This document shows, piece after piece, positions 5,836 through 6,246 of a stretch of DNA of 6,246 bases. The notes under the pieces are model-generated. The model ran no database searches. It had not been told where the DNA came from and saw only the letters and a list, made by a program, of their open reading frames with translations. The stretch comes from Chloroflexota bacterium (GTDB lineage Bacteria; Chloroflexota; UBA6077). Within the stretch, counting starts at the first letter, position 1, and each line of letters opens with the position of its first letter. The translations under genes were made by a program, and so were the position numbers. Location of the stretch: NCBI GenBank assembly GCA_021786215.1, contig JAJYNT010000377.1, forward strand, positions 1 through 6,246. Direction: 5' to 3'.

Positions 5836-6246
5836 ATGGAAACGGCAGATTACCCTCGAAGCCGCATACCCAACGTGGCGCTGGTACGGCGCCACTTCAC
5901 TTCACATGAGCTGCAGGATGTAGAAGGCGAACTCCGGGGTCAACTCCACCAAGCAGGCCTATCTACGCGCGTCAAACCAGGGCAGCGGATCGCGATCACG
6001 GTCGGCAGCCGCGGCGTCGCCGACATCGCCCTGATTGTCGGGGTGATCATCGACGAACTTCGGCGTTTGGACGCCAAACCATTCATCGTGCCGACGATGG
6101 GTAGCCACGGCGGTGCGACCGCCGAGGGGCAGAGGGCTCTGATCGCCGAGTACGGGATCACCGAGGAAGCAATGGGGGTGCCGATCCTATCCTCCATGGA
6201 CACGGTGGTCCTGGGCCAGAGCCCCCACGGCGCCACGATCCACATG
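5836..6246 (+). CDS. LarA-like (DUF2088) nickel-pincer-type isomerase, N-terminal part
   Basis: An ATG six bases after the previous stop, preceded by GAGGAAAG, opens a frame of 137 residues that runs off the window. ITVGSRGVAD (54-63), then KPFIVPTMGSHGGATAEGQ (81-99), YGITEEAMGVPI (106-117) and a following SSMDTVV (119-125) are characteristic of LarA-family (lactate racemase-like) proteins. LarA uses a nickel-pincer nucleotide to move a hydride in 2-hydroxy acids. By position, R59 of GSRG and H91 of GSHGG would correspond to the active-site Arg and His in LarA's TRP and GTHR motifs. GSHGGATAEGQ marks a homologue group distinct from true lactate racemase, so the substrate may differ. The Lys and other His ligands would lie downstream. 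Cofactor synthesis would need LarB, LarC and LarE, none of which is visible here. Confidence 0.82.
   Translation, partial: METADYPRSRIPNVALVRRHFTSHELQDVEGELRGQLHQAGLSTRVKPGQRIAITVGSRGVADIALIVGVIIDELRRLDAKPFIVPTMGSHGGATAEGQRALIAEYGITEEAMGVPILSSMDTVVLGQSPHGATIHM

Overview
The window is a high-GC bacterial segment (about 60% GC by eye). All supported genes lie on the + strand and read in one direction. The gene set combines a corrinoid protein, a UROD-fold methyltransferase, a hydantoinase/oxoprolinase-type protein and a LarA-type isomerase. This is typical of metabolically versatile, often anaerobic or thermophilic bacteria. Chloroflexota would fit, but that placement is a weak inference, because no marker gene is present.

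Layout. Positions 2-118 hold the C-terminal end of a cobalamin-binding (corrinoid) protein. A complete uroporphyrinogen decarboxylase-fold methyltransferase follows (161-1222). The two together look like the corrinoid protein and methyltransferase parts of a B12-dependent methyl-transfer system. About 320 bases without a credible gene come next (1223-1542); they hold several short inverted repeats and may be the leader of the next gene. A 429-residue polytopic permease (1543-2832) is followed by a strong 15-pair hairpin (2850-2883), which probably ends or attenuates its transcript. A tightly packed second group then begins: a 724-residue hydantoinase/oxoprolinase-family protein (2924-5098, TTG start), a 244-residue protein with an ImmA/IrrE-like zinc-peptidase signature (5095-5829, 4-base overlap with the previous gene), and the N-terminal part of a LarA-like (DUF2088) protein (from 5836, running off the window).

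How the parts may work together. The permease could import a small organic acid or amide-like compound. The corrinoid/UROD pair would remove a methyl group from a methylated substrate. The HyuA-like protein would act on a ring or amide, or as an ATP-driven activator, and the LarA-like protein would isomerise a hydroxy-acid-type product. The substrate cannot be read from the sequence, and joint action is inference from co-orientation and spacing. The most unusual points are the ImmA/IrrE-like metalloprotein inside a metabolic operon, the altered phosphate-motif acids and atypical C-terminus of the HyuA-like protein with no HyuB directly downstream, and the structured, unassigned leader upstream of the permease.
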